Positions 23,471-32,609 of a DNA stretch of 50,965 nt are shown here, in pieces. Each line of letters starts with the position of its first letter. Position 1 is the stretch's first letter. Position numbers and translations under genes: made by a program. The stretch comes from JAAZLS01 sp964463285 (GTDB taxonomy: Bacteria > Bacillota > Dethiobacteria > DTU022), in the NCBI GenBank assembly GCA_964463285.1, contig CAYXBB010000009.1:1-50965 (forward strand), written 5' to 3'. The notes beneath the pieces were generated by a model. It saw only the letters and a list, made by a program, of their open reading frames with translations. It had not been told where the DNA came from and did not search any database.

Positions 23471-25378
23471 ATGATCCATACAAATTCCGATTATGATGCC
23501 ACCCACATCCAGGTGTTGGAAGGATTGGAGGCAGTTCGCCGCCGTCCCAGCATGTATATAGGTTCTACCGGAAGCAGGGGGTTACACCATCTGGTGTTCG
23601 AGGTGGTGGACAATAGCATTGATGAGGCCCTTTCGGGACACTGCCGGGAAATAAAAGTGGTTGTCCATGAGGATAACAGCATTTCGGTAACCGATGACGG
23701 ACGCGGTATACCGGTAGAAAATCATCCGGAGTTGCAGCGCCCAGCGGTAGAGATAGTCCTGACCACCCTTCATGCCGGCGGCAAATTTGGTAATAAAAGT
23801 TACAAGGTGTCCGGTGGCCTTCACGGGGTAGGAATAGCGGTAGTCAATGCTCTTTCCAAGTGGTTAGAAGTGGAAGTTTTTCGGGACGGTAAAATATATT
23901 ACCAGCGATTTCAACAGGGTGGGAAAACTACCGATTTACAGATCAAAGGCAGCTCTAGGCGCACCGGTACAAAGATTACCTTTTACCCGGATCCGGGGAT
24001 CTTTGAGCAAATTGATTTTGATAATGATATTATAGTTCAGCGGCTTAGAGAGCTGGCATTTTTAAATAAAGGGACCCGTATTATTTTCAAGGACTTACGA
24101 AGTGGTAATGAAGAACGGTTTAAATATGACGGCGGAATTGTTCGTTTCGTGTCTTTTTTAAATGACGGTAAAGAGTGTTTTCCCAAAACCCCCGCTTATA
24201 TTTTTCAGGAGATAAACGGCAGTACTGTTGAAATCGCCTTGCAATACCACACCGGGTATACTGAAACCATATATTCTTATGCCAACAACATACACACCAA
24301 AGAAGGAGGCACCCACGAGGCCGGTTTTAAAAGCTCATTGACCCGGTTGATCAATGATTACGGCCGGAAGACAGGCAGCATTAAAGAAAGTCAAGCCAAT
24401 TTAACCGGAGAGGACATCCGAGAAGGTTTAACCGCGGTATTAAGTGTAAAACTTCTTAATCCTCAGTTCGAAGGACAGACCAAAACCAAACTAGGCAATA
24501 GTGAGCTGCGCAGCATTGTGGATACCGTTCTTTATACCAAGATGGAAGCTTACCTGGAACAAAATCCACCTTTTGCCAAAAAAATTTCAGAAAAAGCAAT
24601 TAGCGCTTCTCAGGCCAGGGAGGCTGCCCGTAAAGCACGGGAATTGACCCGACGAAAAAACTCCCTGGATATAATTGGATTACCGGGAAAATTAGCTGAT
24701 TGTACAATCCGGGATCCTGCCGAAAGCGAGCTGTTTATCGTAGAGGGGGATTCTGCCGGCGGATCTGCCAAAGGAGGACGGGATCGCCAGTTTCAGGCCA
24801 TACTTCCGCTGCGGGGGAAAATATTAAATGTGGAAAAAGCCCGTTTGGACAAGGTGCTTTCCAACGAAGAGATCCGAACCTTGATTACCGCTCTGGGAAC
24901 CGGGATCGGAGAAGAGTTTGCTCTGGACAAAGCCCGTTATCACCGGATTATTATTATGACTGATGCCGACGTGGACGGCTCGCACATCAGGACCTTGCTG
25001 CTTACATTTTTCTACCGTTACATGAAGCCATTAATTGAAGCCGGTTACATTTATATTGCTCAGCCCCCTTTATACAAGATAAAAAAGGGGAAAGATGAAC
25101 GTTACCTGTACCGCGATGAGGAACTTGAACAGTTGCTTGAAAATTGGGGCCGGGAGGGGAGCGTTCAGGTTCAGCGCTATAAAGGTTTGGGAGAAATGAA
25201 TCCTGATCAGCTTTGGGAAACAACCATGGATCCGGACCATCGGGTTATTCGCCAGGTTCAACTGGTAGATGCAATCAAGGCCGATCAGATATTTAGCATT
25301 CTAATGGGAGAAAAAGTGGAGCCCAGACGGCGGTTCATTGAAAAAAATGCACTATCGGTAAAAAATTTGGATATCTAA
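23471..25378 (+). CDS. gyrB: DNA gyrase subunit B
   Basis: ATPase subunit of gyrase, 635 residues. The GHKL ATP site shows EVVDNSIDEALSGH, VTDDGRGIPVENH and GLHGVGIAVVNALS. The TOPRIM domain has EGDSAGGSAKGGRDR and DADVDGSHIRTLLL, and the C-terminal end has the gyrase B pattern QRYKGLGEMNPDQLWETTMDP. An ATG at 23471 directly follows a TTG; either may start translation, with GGGAGG a bit far upstream. It is separated from gyrA by a short spacer, forming gyrBA. Confidence 0.97.
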   Translation: MIHTNSDYDATHIQVLEGLEAVRRRPSMYIGSTGSRGLHHLVFEVVDNSIDEALSGHCREIKVVVHEDNSISVTDDGRGIPVENHPELQRPAVEIVLTTLHAGGKFGNKSYKVSGGLHGVGIAVVNALSKWLEVEVFRDGKIYYQRFQQGGKTTDLQIKGSSRRTGTKITFYPDPGIFEQIDFDNDIIVQRLRELAFLNKGTRIIFKDLRSGNEERFKYDGGIVRFVSFLNDGKECFPKTPAYIFQEINGSTVEIALQYHTGYTETIYSYANNIHTKEGGTHEAGFKSSLTRLINDYGRKTGSIKESQANLTGEDIREGLTAVLSVKLLNPQFEGQTKTKLGNSELRSIVDTVLYTKMEAYLEQNPPFAKKISEKAISASQAREAARKARELTRRKNSLDIIGLPGKLADCTIRDPAESELFIVEGDSAGGSAKGGRDRQFQAILPLRGKILNVEKARLDKVLSNEEIRTLITALGTGIGEEFALDKARYHRIIIMTDADVDGSHIRTLLLTFFYRYMKPLIEAGYIYIAQPPLYKIKKGKDERYLYRDEELEQLLENWGREGSVQVQRYKGLGEMNPDQLWETTMDPDHRVIRQVQLVDAIKADQIFSILMGEKVEPRRRFIEKNALSVKNLDI

Positions 25379-25405
25379 TAATTTTACATGCCGAGGGAGA
25401 CTAAT

Positions 25406-27823
25406 ATGGCCGAACAAGAGCGGGTTGTGCCGGTAAACATATACCAGGAAGTCAAAACTTCTTTTCTTGATTATGCTATGAGCGTAATCGTCAGCCGGGC
25501 ATTGCCTGATGTCCGGGATGGATTAAAACCGGTACATCGCCGAATTCTTTATTCTATGTATGAAATGGGTTCAACTTCAGATAAGCCACACCGCAAATCT
25601 GCCCGGATTGTGGGAGAGGTAATGGGTAAATACCATCCCCACGGGGACACTGCTATTTATGATACTATGACCAGAATGGCCCAGGAATTTGCCGGCCGCT
25701 ATTGCCTGATAGATGGGCACGGAAACTTTGGCTCTTTGGATGGAGATGCGGCAGCGGCCATGCGTTATACTGAGGCCCGTCTGGCTCCCATTTCCTCAGA
25801 GCTGCTGACCGATATCCAAAAAAGCACGGTAGATTTCAGACCCAATTTTGACGAAAGCCTACAGGAACCGGTGGTCCTTCCTTCCCGATTTCCCAACTTA
25901 CTGGCCAACGGATCTTCAGGGATAGCCGTAGGCATGGCCACCAACATACCGCCTCATAATTTAAATGAAGTTATTGAAGCTCTCCAATATTTAATAGCCC
26001 ATCGGGAAGCTTCGGCAGACAGCCTGTTACAGTTTATCAAAGGGCCTGATTTTCCTACCGGCGGAATTATCTTGGATTCGGGAAATATTGCTGAGGCCTA
26101 CCGTACCGGGCGGGGGATCATTAAAATCCGGGGCCGGGTATATATCGAAAAAAAGGAGAAGGGTCGCAACCAAATTGTAATTAACGAACTCCCTTACCAG
26201 CAAAACAAAGCTCGGCTGGTGGAAAAAATTGCCGAGCTGGTTAAAAAGAAAAAAATCGATGGGATAGTGGACTTGCGGGATGAATCTGACCGTTCCGGGG
26301 TCCGGGTGGTGATAGAGGTCAGACGAGATTATGATCCCCAGGTCATTATTAACCAGCTTTACCAGTATACCCCACTTCAGCAGACCTTCGGTATAATCAT
26401 GCTGGCCCTGGTAAACGGTGAGCCCAAGGTGCTGAACCTCAAGGAAATCCTGGAGTATTATCTGGAACATCAAGAAGAGGTAATAAGGCGGCGCTCCCGG
26501 TATGATCTTCAGCGAGCTGAAGATCGGTTGCATATAGTAGAGGGACTAAAAGCAGCTCTTTCCCGGTTGGATGAGGTGATTGCCCTTATTCGGCGATCCC
26601 CCGATGTTCCCACTGCCCGTGCCGGATTAATGGCGCTGCTTAAAATTACAGAAAAACAGGCTCAGGCAATTCTTGACATGCGGTTGCATCGGCTGACCGG
26701 TCTAGAAATTAGCAAGCTGGAGACAGAATATCAGGAATTAGTAGAAAGAATATCCTATCTTAAACAGATATTGGCGGAGCCCGGTCTGGTATTACAGATC
26801 ATCGGAGACGAGCTTCAGCAGATAAAAATAAAACATGGGGATGAGCGGCGCACCCAGATTATGGGGGATGATGAGAGTCTTTCGGAAATCGATTTAATTT
26901 TTGAAGAAGATGTAGTAATTACCATTACGGATCGGGGTTATATAAAAAGATTGCCCCTGACTACCTATCGCAGCCAGCGCCGGGGAGGAAAAGGGGTAAT
27001 CGGGATGCAGACCCTGGCCGATGACCGGGTAGAACAGATTTATATCACTTCCACCCACCACCGGCTGCTATGTTTTAGCAATTTGGGAAAGGTATATATG
27101 TTGCAGGCCCACGAGGTGCCCGAATCCAGCCGACAATCCCGGGGGACTCCTCTGGTAAATCTTCTTCCACTGGATAAAAAAGAATTCATCACTGCCCTGT
27201 TGCCCATCTACCGTTTTGAACGAAAACTATCGCTGTTAATGGTTACTTCCCGGGGTATCGTCAAAAAAACCTTACTCAAAGAGTATCGCAATGCCAGAAA
27301 AACTGGGATAATAGCCCTAACCCTGGATGAGGGGGATGAGTTGATTGCGGTCCAATTGACCGACGGTCAGCGGGAGGTACTGATCGGTACCAGCAGCGGA
27401 CTGTTTGTCAGATTCCATGAGCACGAGGTGCGTGAAATGGGCCGTACCGCCCGAGGGGTAAAAGGTATTTCCCTCAAAAAAGGAACCAAGGTAGTAGGAG
27501 CGGATCTGGTTGCAGACGATCAGGAGGTATTTATGGTAACCGAACAAGGGTACGGGAAACGGATCCTAACCGGCGAGTTTGCGGCCCAACACCGGGGGGG
27601 GAAGGGTGTTATCGGAATAAGGGTTAGCCCCACCAGTGGTCCGCTGATCGGATTTCTTATCCCCAAGCAGGAACAAAAAGAAGTGATTTTAATTACTGCG
27701 CGGGGCCAGATAATCCGGCATAAAATTAACGAGGTGTCGGTTCTTGGGCGTTATTCCCGAGGGGTAACTCTTATGGACGTAGAGCAAGAAGATCGGGTAG
27801 TTAATTTTAGCGGGGTAGAATAA
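25406..27823 (+). CDS. gyrA: DNA gyrase subunit A
   Basis: DNA-cleaving subunit of gyrase, 805 residues. The catalytic Tyr lies in AAAMRYTEARL. The DNA-wrapping domain has the gyrase-specific QRRGGKG box, in SQRRGGKGVIGM, which separates it from ParC. In the quinolone region YHPHGDTAIYDTM, Thr occupies the position of E. coli Ser83, as in some naturally sensitive species. ATG 25406 is preferred because GAGGGAG lies directly upstream; an in-frame ATG at 25388 is the alternative. Confidence 0.97.
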   Translation: MAEQERVVPVNIYQEVKTSFLDYAMSVIVSRALPDVRDGLKPVHRRILYSMYEMGSTSDKPHRKSARIVGEVMGKYHPHGDTAIYDTMTRMAQEFAGRYCLIDGHGNFGSLDGDAAAAMRYTEARLAPISSELLTDIQKSTVDFRPNFDESLQEPVVLPSRFPNLLANGSSGIAVGMATNIPPHNLNEVIEALQYLIAHREASADSLLQFIKGPDFPTGGIILDSGNIAEAYRTGRGIIKIRGRVYIEKKEKGRNQIVINELPYQQNKARLVEKIAELVKKKKIDGIVDLRDESDRSGVRVVIEVRRDYDPQVIINQLYQYTPLQQTFGIIMLALVNGEPKVLNLKEILEYYLEHQEEVIRRRSRYDLQRAEDRLHIVEGLKAALSRLDEVIALIRRSPDVPTARAGLMALLKITEKQAQAILDMRLHRLTGLEISKLETEYQELVERISYLKQILAEPGLVLQIIGDELQQIKIKHGDERRTQIMGDDESLSEIDLIFEEDVVITITDRGYIKRLPLTTYRSQRRGGKGVIGMQTLADDRVEQIYITSTHHRLLCFSNLGKVYMLQAHEVPESSRQSRGTPLVNLLPLDKKEFITALLPIYRFERKLSLLMVTSRGIVKKTLLKEYRNARKTGIIALTLDEGDELIAVQLTDGQREVLIGTSSGLFVRFHEHEVREMGRTARGVKGISLKKGTKVVGADLVADDQEVFMVTEQGYGKRILTGEFAAQHRGGKGVIGIRVSPTSGPLIGFLIPKQEQKEVILITARGQIIRHKINEVSVLGRYSRGVTLMDVEQEDRVVNFSGVE

Positions 27824-27828
27824 TATTA

Positions 27829-29157
27829 ATGAGAAGTCTAACGAAGGGTGGGGGGAATAAGCTTGTTTTGATCCTGCTATCGGCAGTTTTGGTATCTATA
27901 TCGGGCTGCAGCCGGGTATCGGCACCCACCGGGGGAAATTCATCGGCAAGTTGCGACGTAGTCATTATCGGTAAAACCATCGCCGCGGTAACTGCGGCGA
28001 TAGAGGCGTCTCGGCAGGGGGCGCAAGTAATGGTGTTTTCGGAAACAGAATGCCTGGATCAGAGGCTGTTGGAAGAAGGAGCAGCGGCAACCCTGGAAGA
28101 TGTTGCCCCGGTGGAGGGATCTCCGCAAAATCTACAGCATGCTCTGTTTAGTTCGGGATATGGTTCGGGGCAAGGTTGGTTTTTTGACCTTTTGGCGGCC
28201 AACTCTTACCAGGATTTAACCTGGTTTAGCGGAATAACCGGGCTGGAGCTAATTCCGGAACCTCCGGCAAAGTATGTTTTTAAAAACCCTTCTGCCGAAA
28301 AGGTCCATCAGAGTCTTTGCAATGCTGCGGCCAGTGAGGGCGTACAGTTCATAGATCAGGTTGCCATAACCGGCATTGAGCATAATGAAACTCTGTCATT
28401 TTTTATTATCCGGCTTGAGTTGAGCGGCGGTTTGCAGAAAGAAATATCCGCTCAAGCGGTAATCCTTGCCGATGGAGGTTATCTCAACCATCCTGTTTTG
28501 CTACAAGCCTATGCTCCCTTTATAAAGCCGGCTCCCTGGCGACAGTTGGGAACCGGAAAAGGAATTCAGCTGGCCGACGACTTGCATCTGGATCTGGTGC
28601 AGCTAAACCACTTTTCTTATGATCTGGGGATGCGCCAGAACGATCAATGGACAGAAGGAACAGAAGCAATGTTTCCTGCTCGGGCGTTGTTGGTAGTTGA
28701 TCGGCAGATTATACCCCTAAACGAAAAAACCCGGGAAGAGATAATAGCTGTTTTACTGGAAAGAAAACCGCCCGAGGGCTATCTGGTAGCAGCAGATTCT
28801 CAATTAACAAGTTTTGAGCAGAGGCATCTCGGCTGGACCTTGCATGCCGGGATTAACTCTTTAATCGGGCATTATGAGATAGATTGTCCTGATTTAACTC
28901 GTTGGTACAGTCGACCGGGGGATTACTACCGGGGAACCAGGGTTGAGGTGCTGGCCAAATATTGTTTAGGTGGGGTGGCGATCACCGGAGATGGGCAGGC
29001 TTTACGTCAGGGGAAACCGGTTCCCGGACTTTTTGCCGCCGGCGAAATTACCGGCGGACTACACGGAAAGACAATGTTTACAGGAGCAGCTTTAACGGAA
29101 GCGCTGGTGATGGGCCGAAAAACAGGGATAGAGGCGGCAAACTGGGCCCAGAAGTAG
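27829..29157 (+). CDS. Lipid-anchored fumarate-reductase-like flavoprotein with a degenerate FAD motif
   Basis: A 442-residue predicted lipoprotein: a basic N-terminus, a hydrophobic stretch and the lipobox ISGC with Cys27. It then resembles the FAD-binding fold of the fumarate reductase/succinate dehydrogenase flavoprotein family: CDVVIIGKTIAAVTAAIEA near the start, VILADGGY in the middle and GLFAAGEITGGLHGKTMFTG at the end. The usual GxGxxG is altered to GKTIAA, and the end motif also departs from the family norm. It directly follows gyrA and precedes the carboxyltransferase gene. The substrate is unknown; it could be an oxidoreductase acting outside the membrane or a weakened relative. Confidence 0.72.
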   Translation: MRSLTKGGGNKLVLILLSAVLVSISGCSRVSAPTGGNSSASCDVVIIGKTIAAVTAAIEASRQGAQVMVFSETECLDQRLLEEGAAATLEDVAPVEGSPQNLQHALFSSGYGSGQGWFFDLLAANSYQDLTWFSGITGLELIPEPPAKYVFKNPSAEKVHQSLCNAAASEGVQFIDQVAITGIEHNETLSFFIIRLELSGGLQKEISAQAVILADGGYLNHPVLLQAYAPFIKPAPWRQLGTGKGIQLADDLHLDLVQLNHFSYDLGMRQNDQWTEGTEAMFPARALLVVDRQIIPLNEKTREEIIAVLLERKPPEGYLVAADSQLTSFEQRHLGWTLHAGINSLIGHYEIDCPDLTRWYSRPGDYYRGTRVEVLAKYCLGGVAITGDGQALRQGKPVPGLFAAGEITGGLHGKTMFTGAALTEALVMGRKTGIEAANWAQK

Positions 29158-29187
29158 CTGCTTTCACGAAAAGGAGTGTCTTCACCC

Positions 29188-30660
29188 ATGCAGATTAAAC
29201 CAAATCCGATAGGCATCACTGATACTACGCTGCGCGACGCTCATCAGTCGCTGATTGCCACCCGGATGCGAATAGAAGATATGCTTGGCATATCTGAAGT
29301 TATGGACCAGGTGGGCTATCATTCTTTGGAAGTATGGGGGGGAGCAACTTTTGACAGCTGCCTGCGATATCTAAATGAAGATCCCTGGAAACGTCTGCGT
29401 AAACTGCGAGGAGCCTTTAAAAACACCCGTTTGCAAATGTTGCTGCGCGGTCAAAACTTAGTAGGCTACCGCCATTATCCCGACGAGGTGGTGGAGGAAT
29501 TTATTAAACACTCTGTGGCCAACGGGATAGATATCATCCGGATTTTTGATGCCTTAAATGACCTCAGGAATATTGAAAAAGCGATGATCTGTACCAAACA
29601 GGAAGGGGCACATGCCCAGGGAACAATCAGCTATACCATTAGCCCTTTGCATAATATAGATCATTTTGTGCAGTTGGGATTAGATTTAAAACAGATGGGC
29701 GCCGACTCAATCTGTATCAAAGATATGGCCGGGCTAATTGCCCCCTATGACGCTGCGGAGCTGGTCCGCCAGTTAAAACAAAAAGTGGGGCTACCGCTAC
29801 AATTACACTGCCATTACACCAGCGGTATGGCGGCCATGTCATATTTAAAGGCAATTGAAGCAGGGGTGGATGTAATCGATACCGCTGCCGCGCCTTTATC
29901 TTTGAGAAGCAGCCAGCCCTCCACCGACAGCATGGTGGCTGCACTGGCCCGCACTCCTTATGATACTGGTTTGGATTTGAAACGACTGGCAAAGATCAGC
30001 GCATATTTTAAGAAAATTATAATAAAACATGATATCCCTCCGGAGATAGCTGCAGGGGTTGATACCGATGTGCTAACTTACCAGATACCGGGAGGAATGA
30101 TTTCCAATTTAACCTCTCAGTTGGCCGAGCAAAATGCTTCCCACCTGCTGGGAGAGGTGCTAAAGGAAGTGCCCCGGGTAAGGGCGGATCTTGGTTATCC
30201 GCCGTTAGTTACCCCTTCAAGCCAGATCGTAGGAACCCAGGCCGTGTTAAATGTTATCTTGGGAGAAAGGTACAAAATGGTCTCCACAGAGATAAAAAAC
30301 TACCTGCGGGGACTATATGGACGCCCCCCGGGGGAGGTAAACCCGGAGGTATTATGCAGGGTGCTAAAGGGAGAGCAGCCTTCTGACGTTCGCCCTGCCG
30401 ACCTATTAAAACCCTTGATGGAGGAGGCCCGCCGGAAGCTGGAAGGGATGATAGAACAGGAAGAGGATGTTCTCTCATATATCCTGTTTCCCCAGGTAGC
30501 TCTGGATTTTTTCAAGCGCCGCAAAAAAAACAATCCGGGAGTTGGGACGCCGGGAGCAACCGGTCTAGGCCGCCGACCGCCGGATTTGCGGTCCTTTTGG
30601 GAGTTGGTAGATTATTGCCTGCTGAACGGCAATCAGGACAACCCGGTATATCCAGTCTAG
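29188..30660 (+). CDS. Biotin-dependent carboxyltransferase subunit (OadA/PycB/5S-like)
   Basis: A 490-residue carboxyltransferase of the pyruvate carboxylase/oxaloacetate decarboxylase/transcarboxylase 5S family. It would move CO2 between biotin and pyruvate/oxaloacetate. The TIM barrel starts TDTTLRDAHQSLIATRMR and includes WGGATFDSCLRYL, LLRGQNLVGY, IFDALND, the lysine motif CIKDMAGL and metal ligands in HCHYTSGM. The C-terminal conserved carboxylase domain is present, but there is no biotinyl (AMKM) domain, so a separate carrier protein is required and is not in the window. ATG 29188 has AAGGAG upstream. Confidence 0.88.
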   Translation: MQIKPNPIGITDTTLRDAHQSLIATRMRIEDMLGISEVMDQVGYHSLEVWGGATFDSCLRYLNEDPWKRLRKLRGAFKNTRLQMLLRGQNLVGYRHYPDEVVEEFIKHSVANGIDIIRIFDALNDLRNIEKAMICTKQEGAHAQGTISYTISPLHNIDHFVQLGLDLKQMGADSICIKDMAGLIAPYDAAELVRQLKQKVGLPLQLHCHYTSGMAAMSYLKAIEAGVDVIDTAAAPLSLRSSQPSTDSMVAALARTPYDTGLDLKRLAKISAYFKKIIIKHDIPPEIAAGVDTDVLTYQIPGGMISNLTSQLAEQNASHLLGEVLKEVPRVRADLGYPPLVTPSSQIVGTQAVLNVILGERYKMVSTEIKNYLRGLYGRPPGEVNPEVLCRVLKGEQPSDVRPADLLKPLMEEARRKLEGMIEQEEDVLSYILFPQVALDFFKRRKKNNPGVGTPGATGLGRRPPDLRSFWELVDYCLLNGNQDNPVYPV

Positions 30661-30674
30661 ATTGGGTTTCTCAA

Positions 30675-30703
30675 ATGCAAGGATCCGTTAAATCGGCTAT
30701 AAT
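30675..30703 (+). promoter_or_regulatory. Possible promoter for the CoA-transferase gene
   Basis: TATAAT at 30698-30703 is exact. The best -35 at 17 bases is ATGCAA (30675-30680), a fair match only. It lies about 40 bases upstream of the ATG, in the 81-base gap after the carboxyltransferase. Confidence 0.45.
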
Positions 30704-30741
30704 TAAGTATCAATCATATATAGTAAGTGGAGGAGAAAAGG

Positions 30742-32241
30742 ATGTACAAATACTATTACCCGGTGGTCACTGCCGAAGAAGCCGCAGCCATGATTGAAAA
30801 TGGACAAACCATTGCCTTCAGTGGTTTCACAGCTGCCGGGGCAGCGAAAGCAGTTCCCCTGGCTTTGGCTAAACGGGGAAAGGAACTTCATGATAAAGGT
30901 GAACCATTCCAGATCCGCGCTCTGTCGGGAGCTTCTACCGGAGCATTGGATGACAATCTTGCCGGCAGCAATGTAATATCCTGGAGAGCACCTTATCAGT
31001 CTTCAAAGGTTCTGCGCTCCCAGATCAATAAGCAGCAGGTTAGATTTACCGATCTGCACCTTTCCCATCTTCCCCAGATGATCCTGTTTGGATTATTTGG
31101 AAAGATCGACGTGGCGGTAGTGGAAGCAGTGGAGGTTACCTCTGACGGGCGGGTTTATTTGAGCACATCTATAGGAGCCTCTCCTACTTTTTTAATGTGT
31201 GCTGAAAATATAATTATCGAACTTAACCGATACCATTCGGTAAGGTTAAACGAGATGGCGGACATTCATGTTCTGCCACCTCCTCCTCACCGCAGCCCGA
31301 TTCCTATCCACACCCCCCTGGGGAAGATTGGCCTTCCTTATGTGGCTGTGGATCCCAAAAAAATAGTCGGTATTGTGGAAAATGACCAGCCTGATGGGAT
31401 TGTTCCGCTGGCGGCCCCTGCTGAGGTGCATCATAAAATTGCAGAGCAGGTGGTTAATTTCCTGTTGCAAGAACTGCAGGCAGGCCGTATTCCAAAAGAT
31501 TTTCTGCCCCTACAAGCAGGAGTGGGGAATATCGCCAATGCAGTAATGGCTGTGATGGGAGAATTTAATGAAATCCCTCCGTTTTACATGTATACAGAAG
31601 TCCTCCAGGATTCATTGATCGATCTTATGCAGTGCGGGAAACTGCTGGGGGTGAGCTCCACCAGCCTGACTATTTCCGATGAGAATTTACAGAGGGTTTA
31701 TGAGAACATGGATTTCTTTACTCCCCGAATCGTACTCAGACCCCAAGAGCTTTCTAACAATCCGGAAATTATTCGGCGCCTGGGGGTAATTTCATTAAAT
31801 ACTGCCCTGGAAGTGGATTTAACAGGACATGCCAATTCCACTCATGTTTTTGGAAAGGATATCGTCAACGGTATTGGCGGTAGCGGAGATTTTACCAGAA
31901 ATGCTTACCTGTCAATATTTATGTGCCCCTCGATTGCCAGGGGCGGGCGCATCTCCACCATTGTCCCTATGGCCACCCACGGTGACAACAATGAGCACTC
32001 GGTGCAGGTTCTGGTTACCGAGCAGGGGCTGGCAGATCTCAGGGGGCTTGATCCAATGGAAAGAACCAGAAGGATAATTAACAAGTGTGCTCACCCGGCA
32101 TACCGGGAATATTTATGGAAATATTGGGAGGAGGCTCCGGTAGGACATATCCGCCAGGATCTATCCAGGTGTTTCGAATTGCACAAAAATTTGATAGAAA
32201 CCGGGCAGATGCTTCCAGATCTGGATCTGTCCCAGTTTTAA
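30742..32241 (+). CDS. Acetyl-CoA hydrolase/CoA-transferase family protein
   Basis: A 499-residue enzyme of the family that holds succinyl-CoA:acetate (Cat1/AarC) and propionyl-CoA:succinate CoA-transferases. Visible blocks include NGQTIAFSGFTAAGAAKAVPLAL, the AGVGNIANAVMA loop and MYTEVLQDSLIDL with a Glu near residue 286 that likely forms the acyl intermediate. GIGGSGDFTRNAYLSIF and EQGLADLRGLDP follow near the end. These motifs favour CoA-transferase over hydrolase, but the acid used cannot be read from sequence. GGAGGAG precedes the ATG. A role in acetate/succinate/propionate exchange is inferred. Confidence 0.9.
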   Translation: MYKYYYPVVTAEEAAAMIENGQTIAFSGFTAAGAAKAVPLALAKRGKELHDKGEPFQIRALSGASTGALDDNLAGSNVISWRAPYQSSKVLRSQINKQQVRFTDLHLSHLPQMILFGLFGKIDVAVVEAVEVTSDGRVYLSTSIGASPTFLMCAENIIIELNRYHSVRLNEMADIHVLPPPPHRSPIPIHTPLGKIGLPYVAVDPKKIVGIVENDQPDGIVPLAAPAEVHHKIAEQVVNFLLQELQAGRIPKDFLPLQAGVGNIANAVMAVMGEFNEIPPFYMYTEVLQDSLIDLMQCGKLLGVSSTSLTISDENLQRVYENMDFFTPRIVLRPQELSNNPEIIRRLGVISLNTALEVDLTGHANSTHVFGKDIVNGIGGSGDFTRNAYLSIFMCPSIARGGRISTIVPMATHGDNNEHSVQVLVTEQGLADLRGLDPMERTRRIINKCAHPAYREYLWKYWEEAPVGHIRQDLSRCFELHKNLIETGQMLPDLDLSQF

Positions 32242-32289
32242 TTAGAGCCGGCCATTAGCCCTATGCCCGAACTAGCCGGCAAACATGGA

Positions 32290-32318
32290 TTGACACCTTC
32301 CCGGAGGCAGGGTATAAT
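32290..32318 (+). promoter_or_regulatory. Consensus sigma-A promoter of the ilv-leu operon
   Basis: TTGACA (32290-32295), 17 bases, TATAAT (32313-32318): a perfect consensus promoter just upstream of the T-box leader. Control is therefore expected after initiation, by the leader. Confidence 0.92.
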
Positions 32319-32324
32319 ATTTAA

Positions 32325-32580
32325 CAATATTTTTACCGGCGATGACAGGTAGGAGTAGGGAAAAGCATCTTTGACAGAGAGCCGGCACGAGCTGAAAACC
32401 GGTAAAGGCTTTTACTGAAGGTCAACCTTAAGCTGCCCGGCTGAAATAGATAAGTAAGCCTGGCCGGAGAGCCCGTTAAAGCTATGAAGCCGTGTCGACT
32501 GCTCGCAGGGTAAGACGACCGGAAAAAAAGGGTGGTACCGCGGAGGCGTCCCCTTCGTCCCTTGGGCGAAGGGGATTTTA
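32325..32580 (+). promoter_or_regulatory. T-box leader (tRNA-sensing riboswitch) of the ilv-leu operon
   Basis: The leader runs from the promoter to ilvE. Stem I closes with GGTAG (32348-32352) and CTGCC (32433-32437); an inner helix pairs AAAAGC (32361-32366) with GCTTTT (32408-32413), and AGAGAG starts at 32376. The T-box itself is GGGTGGTACCGCGG at 32530-32543. In the specifier loop the best-placed codon is GTC (Val) at 32421-32423, with CTG (Leu) as an alternative. Uncharged tRNA would favour the antiterminator and switch on ilvE-ilvD-ilvB-ilvN-leuC-leuD. Confidence 0.93.
32550..32580 (+). terminator. T-box intrinsic terminator
   Basis: CCCCTTCG (32550-32557) pairs with CGAAGGGG (32567-32574) and is followed by ATTTTATT. 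It overlaps the T-box region, as expected for a terminator that competes with the antiterminator. The T-run is short. Confidence 0.85.
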
Positions 32581-32609
32581 TTACATCGGGGGAAAGAAGG
32601 TCGATCACC

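Noticed and set aside
32532..32609. Upstream in-frame start of ilvE
   Set aside because: It would place coding sequence over the T-box and terminator; ATG 32610 matches the family start.
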